A stretch of 24,926 nt of DNA, taken from contig CAKRUL010000002.1 of the NCBI GenBank assembly GCA_934403665.1, positions 1-24,926 on the forward strand, in the 5' to 3' direction. The translations under genes were made by a program, and so were the position numbers. Source of the stretch: an uncultured Clostridia bacterium. GTDB taxonomy: Bacteria; Bacillota_A; Clostridia; UMGS1840; HGM11507. The notes beneath the pieces were generated by a model. That model was not told the DNA's origin. It ran no database searches and saw only the letters and a program-made list of their open reading frames with translations. How positions within the stretch are numbered: the stretch's first letter is position 1; each line of letters opens with the position of its first letter. Positions 22,210 to 24,926 of this stretch are shown here, one piece after another.

Positions 22210-23861
22210 TACTGTACCTCACATTCAAAATCGCATTTTTCTAACAGATCCTTTGGTATTTTCTTCACTTCGATATTATCAGGCAGATTCATATCCGACT
22301 GAATTGTTAGACCGTAGACAAGCAGTGACTGACCAATATCAAGATGAGAAGCTATTGATTTAAGATAGCTCACATTTACAAATTCCTTAGTTACATGGAT
22401 AAATCTTCTTTCAGAAGAATGACCATGAAATACATCAACAGGTTTGTACTTGAAACCTTCAATCTTGCAAATGGCTTCACAGAGCATTTCAAAGGAATAA
22501 TCAGGATTAATTTGATATATAGGAAGTTTATCATTCTTTACAAGTAGACTTGGAGCAAGTTCATAAAAATGATAACCCCCTCCTCCTTGCCAATTATACT
22601 GTTTAGTCACACCGCCTGTATCAATTCCGTCTATAACCCTATCTAATCTTTTCTTGCAATGAGAATAACAATGATCACCAAGCTCTATTCCAATATATTT
22701 TCTACCCATTTTATGTGCAACAGCAGCGGTTGTACCTGAACCAAGGAAACTATCCAATACATAATCTCCTTCGTTTGTAGCTAATAAAATAATTCTTTCC
22801 AGAAGCTTTTCGGGCTTTTTGGATCTTGGAAATGCGACGCCGCCTTCATTACCTAAGTCGGCTTTGGGTATATCGTCGTTTTTCCATACGTTTGATAGTT
22901 TTGTCGTTTTTACAACATCATTTCCTTCAAGATAAGCAGTGTCTTTTAACCAAGCACAAAGTTCTCCGTTATGATAAAACAGTGTTGTGTGTTTACCAGA
23001 ATTTCTTCCTCTACTTGGAGTGTATTCAACAGAATACAAAGTGTTTTTTCCCATTTTTGACATTAAAGAATTCTGAAATTCATTTTCTTGTTGAACCACG
23101 TATGTACGAAATATCGTATCAAAGAATTCGTAGTATTGGCTACGGATCTCATCTTCGCGCTTTTCGAATTGTTTAAGAGAAATATCTCCTATAACATAAT
23201 CTTCGTGTTTGTAAATACGTACTGGTAATCCATTGGATGCAGATACAAACTCCTCGACCAATTCTTTTTTTCCTTCATCCTTAATATATTTTCTATATCT
23301 TTGCATTGTTTTTTTAGAAAGTTTCTCTGATGAAAGTACTTCGTTTAGCTCAAGAAGATTCTTTTTATATACAAGTATTTTTTCACCGGTATTAAAAATA
23401 GCACCACCTTGACCTAATCCAGTTACATTTGACTTTTCGTATGTAATATCAGAAACAAAATTCTGTCTACCAAATATTTCGTCGCACATGACTTTAAGGT
23501 AATGTCCTTCGGTACTATCAATGCTTATCCATAGAGTACCATTTTCTGAAAGAAGTGAATAAAGGATTCTAATTCTTTTGTACAATAAGTTTAGCCATAT
23601 AGAATGTTCTACATCATCATCAAAATGATCAAATGCATTTCCTGTATTATAAGGTGGATCTATATAAATACATCTAATCTTTCCAGTGAAATCATTTTCT
23701 AAAGCTTTTAATGCCAATAAATTGTCTCCATGAATAAGCATATTATCACTTTCAGGATCTCCGTAAGACATAGACTTATCTTCAATCAGAATTCTTGGTT
23801 CAAGTTCTTTTTCCTCATATTTGCCTGTCCAGGTGAGCTCAAGTCTACCGATTTTCTGCAT
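22209..23861 (-). CDS. Type III Mod-like DNA adenine methyltransferase
   Basis: A 550-residue beta-class methyltransferase: catalytic DPPYNTG starting at Asp68 precedes the AdoMet-binding DSFLGSGTTAAVAHKMGRKY (Phe372, Gly374, Gly376) in sequence, as in type III Mod proteins. The region between (about residues 130-330) holds the variable target-recognition domain, and the C-terminal 130 residues are a further domain. The start is ATG 23861 behind GGAG 7 nt upstream. It methylates adenine to mark host DNA; target unknown. In class 1 DISARM the methylase is drmMI, a different N6 family; here a Mod protein fills that place, paired with Res. The mark is presumably what spares self DNA from the operon. 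Confidence 0.93.
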   Translation of the reverse strand: MQKIGRLELTWTGKYEEKELEPRILIEDKSMSYGDPESDNMLIHGDNLLALKALENDFTGKIRCIYIDPPYNTGNAFDHFDDDVEHSIWLNLLYKRIRILYSLLSENGTLWISIDSTEGHYLKVMCDEIFGRQNFVSDITYEKSNVTGLGQGGAIFNTGEKILVYKKNLLELNEVLSSEKLSKKTMQRYRKYIKDEGKKELVEEFVSASNGLPVRIYKHEDYVIGDISLKQFEKREDEIRSQYYEFFDTIFRTYVVQQENEFQNSLMSKMGKNTLYSVEYTPSRGRNSGKHTTLFYHNGELCAWLKDTAYLEGNDVVKTTKLSNVWKNDDIPKADLGNEGGVAFPRSKKPEKLLERIILLATNEGDYVLDSFLGSGTTAAVAHKMGRKYIGIELGDHCYSHCKKRLDRVIDGIDTGGVTKQYNWQGGGGYHFYELAPSLLVKNDKLPIYQINPDYSFEMLCEAICKIEGFKYKPVDVFHGHSSERRFIHVTKEFVNVSYLKSIASHLDIGQSLLVYGLTIQSDMNLPDNIEVKKIPKDLLEKCDFECEVQ

Positions 23862-23871
23862 AATAATTCTC

Positions 23872-24926
23872 CTAAAACTTTAATACGATATTGATGACTA
23901 AAACAGGATTGATATCGAACTGCTTGTTAAACTCAGCAATCTCTTTATCACCCTCTGTTTTGAATTCTGTGCCTTTTTTATGAAAAGCAGCTTGATAGTT
24001 TTCAAGTGCTTTTTTCTTTTCAGCGATCTTCTTTCTTATGTCAATTTTCTCATAGAAATTAGTAGATGCCTTCTCTTGCTCATGTATAGCTTCGATTTCA
24101 GCTTGCATATCCTGATAATCAGCAACAAGCTGATCCATCTGTATACGCTCCCAGTTTTCGATTTTTCGTTTGTTGTATTCGATAATCGGAGCGGTTTGTT
24201 GTTGATATTTCAATAGCATCTCCGAGCAAAGTTTATCATATACACGTTTATATGCTTCTGATTCATCTTTACTTGGAGAGAAAGTATGGATATCAGAATC
24301 ATTGATCTTTTCTATAGCTTCTATAAGCTCAGGCTCGCTGACGTTTATATATGTTCCTTTTGAGTTACAAAGAAGAAGTACGGGGAATAATAACGATGTT
24401 GAATTGCAGAATGCTCCGATGAATAGAGTTCCATGTTTACAGAACGTATTCATACGCTTACTATCTACTTCAAGGTATCTCAATCCGGCTTCTGCTCTTG
24501 CTTCAGTATAATCGCTCCAGTATTCAACTTCATGAAGGTAATCAGCAATTTCTTCCTTTGTTTTACCAAGTGATGCTTCTTTAGCGTTACTGCTCTCTGT
24601 CAGCAGTAATGAACGAAGCTGTTTGGTTTTCTTGTCGTGCTTTGCGTTAAGCTTACGGTCAAGCTTATCAAATGCTTTCTTAAACTCAGCCGTGGTATTA
24701 CATGACTGATAGATCTCAAGAATCATTTTTTCAAAGCTTACGCCTGATTCCAGTACTCCGAGAGCGATATCTGATGCACCGAATACACCTTCAAACAGCT
24801 CAAATTTCTTTGAAAGGATTTCATATACTCTCTGATCTGCTGCGTTCTGTGTGTTTAAAAGGTTGATAGCGACAACATCATTCTGCTGCCCATAACGATG
24901 ACATCTACCGATACGTTGTTCTATTT
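23872..24926 (-). CDS. SNF2-family helicase (DrmD-like), N-terminal part cut off
   Basis: Open from the right edge for 351 codons, of which 284 follow the first internal ATG at 24726. The start of the visible part reads EQRIGRCHRYGQ, SNF2 helicase motif VI, and continues with QNDVVAINLLN, ADQRVYEILSKKFELF and GVFGASDIALGVLESGVSFE, the segment after the helicase core in this type of SNF2 protein. The last 150 residues are highly charged and coiled-coil-like (QAEIEAIHEQEKASTNFYEK). Walker A and B would lie outside the window. Position at the head of the operon and the SNF2 family fit DrmD of class 1 DISARM, but other type III-like defence operons also carry SNF2 helicases. It ends 10 nt before the methyltransferase start. 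Confidence 0.85.
   Translation of the reverse strand, partial: IEQRIGRCHRYGQQNDVVAINLLNTQNAADQRVYEILSKKFELFEGVFGASDIALGVLESGVSFEKMILEIYQSCNTTAEFKKAFDKLDRKLNAKHDKKTKQLRSLLLTESSNAKEASLGKTKEEIADYLHEVEYWSDYTEARAEAGLRYLEVDSKRMNTFCKHGTLFIGAFCNSTSLLFPVLLLCNSKGTYINVSEPELIEAIEKINDSDIHTFSPSKDESEAYKRVYDKLCSEMLLKYQQQTAPIIEYNKRKIENWERIQMDQLVADYQDMQAEIEAIHEQEKASTNFYEKIDIRKKIAEKKKALENYQAAFHKKGTEFKTEGDKEIAEFNKQFDINPVLVINIVLKF

Noticed and set aside
13835..24926. BREX, or class 2 DISARM
   Set aside because: No PglZ, BrxC or BrxL-like protein is present, and neither drmE nor a C5-cytosine methylase is visible in the window.
1..24926. Full conjugative element (ICE) with its own secretion system
   Set aside because: No VirB4, VirD4, VirB6 or similar protein is found; the genes may lie outside the window, so only mobilizability is claimed.
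1..24926. CRISPR array, tRNA, rRNA or insertion sequence
   Set aside because: No regularly spaced repeats, no cloverleaf or ribosomal sequence and no transposase frame were recognised.

Overview
The window looks like part of an integrated mobile element in a gut or rumen Firmicute. Ruminococcus or a related Oscillospiraceae genus is my best guess, inferred from the style of the backbone proteins; nothing in the window proves the host. The window starts inside a tyrosine integrase (left end) and stops inside an SNF2-type helicase (right end), so neither element boundary is visible. No type IV secretion, VirD4 or VirB4 gene is present, so the element could be an integrative mobilizable element or only a piece of a larger ICE.

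Layout from left to right. 1-2596 (minus strand): integrase, excisionase-like HTH protein, sigma-factor-like regulator and XRE repressor, i.e. the recombination and control module. 2597-3947: a regulatory stretch rich in inverted and direct repeats, a short probably truncated HTH gene, and the likely oriT region. 3948-5650 (plus): mobC and a MOBP-type relaxase. 5656-6788 (minus): a zinc-ribbon/RHH regulator and a downstream protein carrying an Rx4H motif that could be a HEPN RNase. 6842-6942: two divergent promoters whose -35 boxes sit in a perfect 12-bp inverted repeat. 7003-11010 (plus): ssb, parA, two small genes, parB, a signal-peptide surface protein, a TnpV-like protein and a zinc-binding small protein, in a tight maintenance operon. 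11094-13742: accessory genes (an orphan protein, a helix-hairpin-helix small protein, an NYN-domain nuclease, a frameshifted remnant).

13835-24926 (minus): six tightly packed genes read right to left: SNF2 helicase (5' end cut off), type III Mod-like adenine methyltransferase, type III Res-like helicase-nuclease, DrmA, DrmB and DrmC. DrmA, DrmB and DrmC are the conserved core of DISARM anti-phage systems. The usual class 1 methylase gene (drmMI) is not seen; in its place stands a complete type III-like Mod/Res pair. The operon therefore reads as a DISARM/type III restriction hybrid with two nuclease domains (PD-(D/E)xK in Res, PLD in DrmC) and three translocase/helicase proteins. Its DNA looks more A+T-rich than the plasmid-like backbone, consistent with a separately acquired defence cargo. 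The Res linker also has two motifs resembling sliding-clamp binding peptides, which would offer a link to replication forks or replicating phage DNA.
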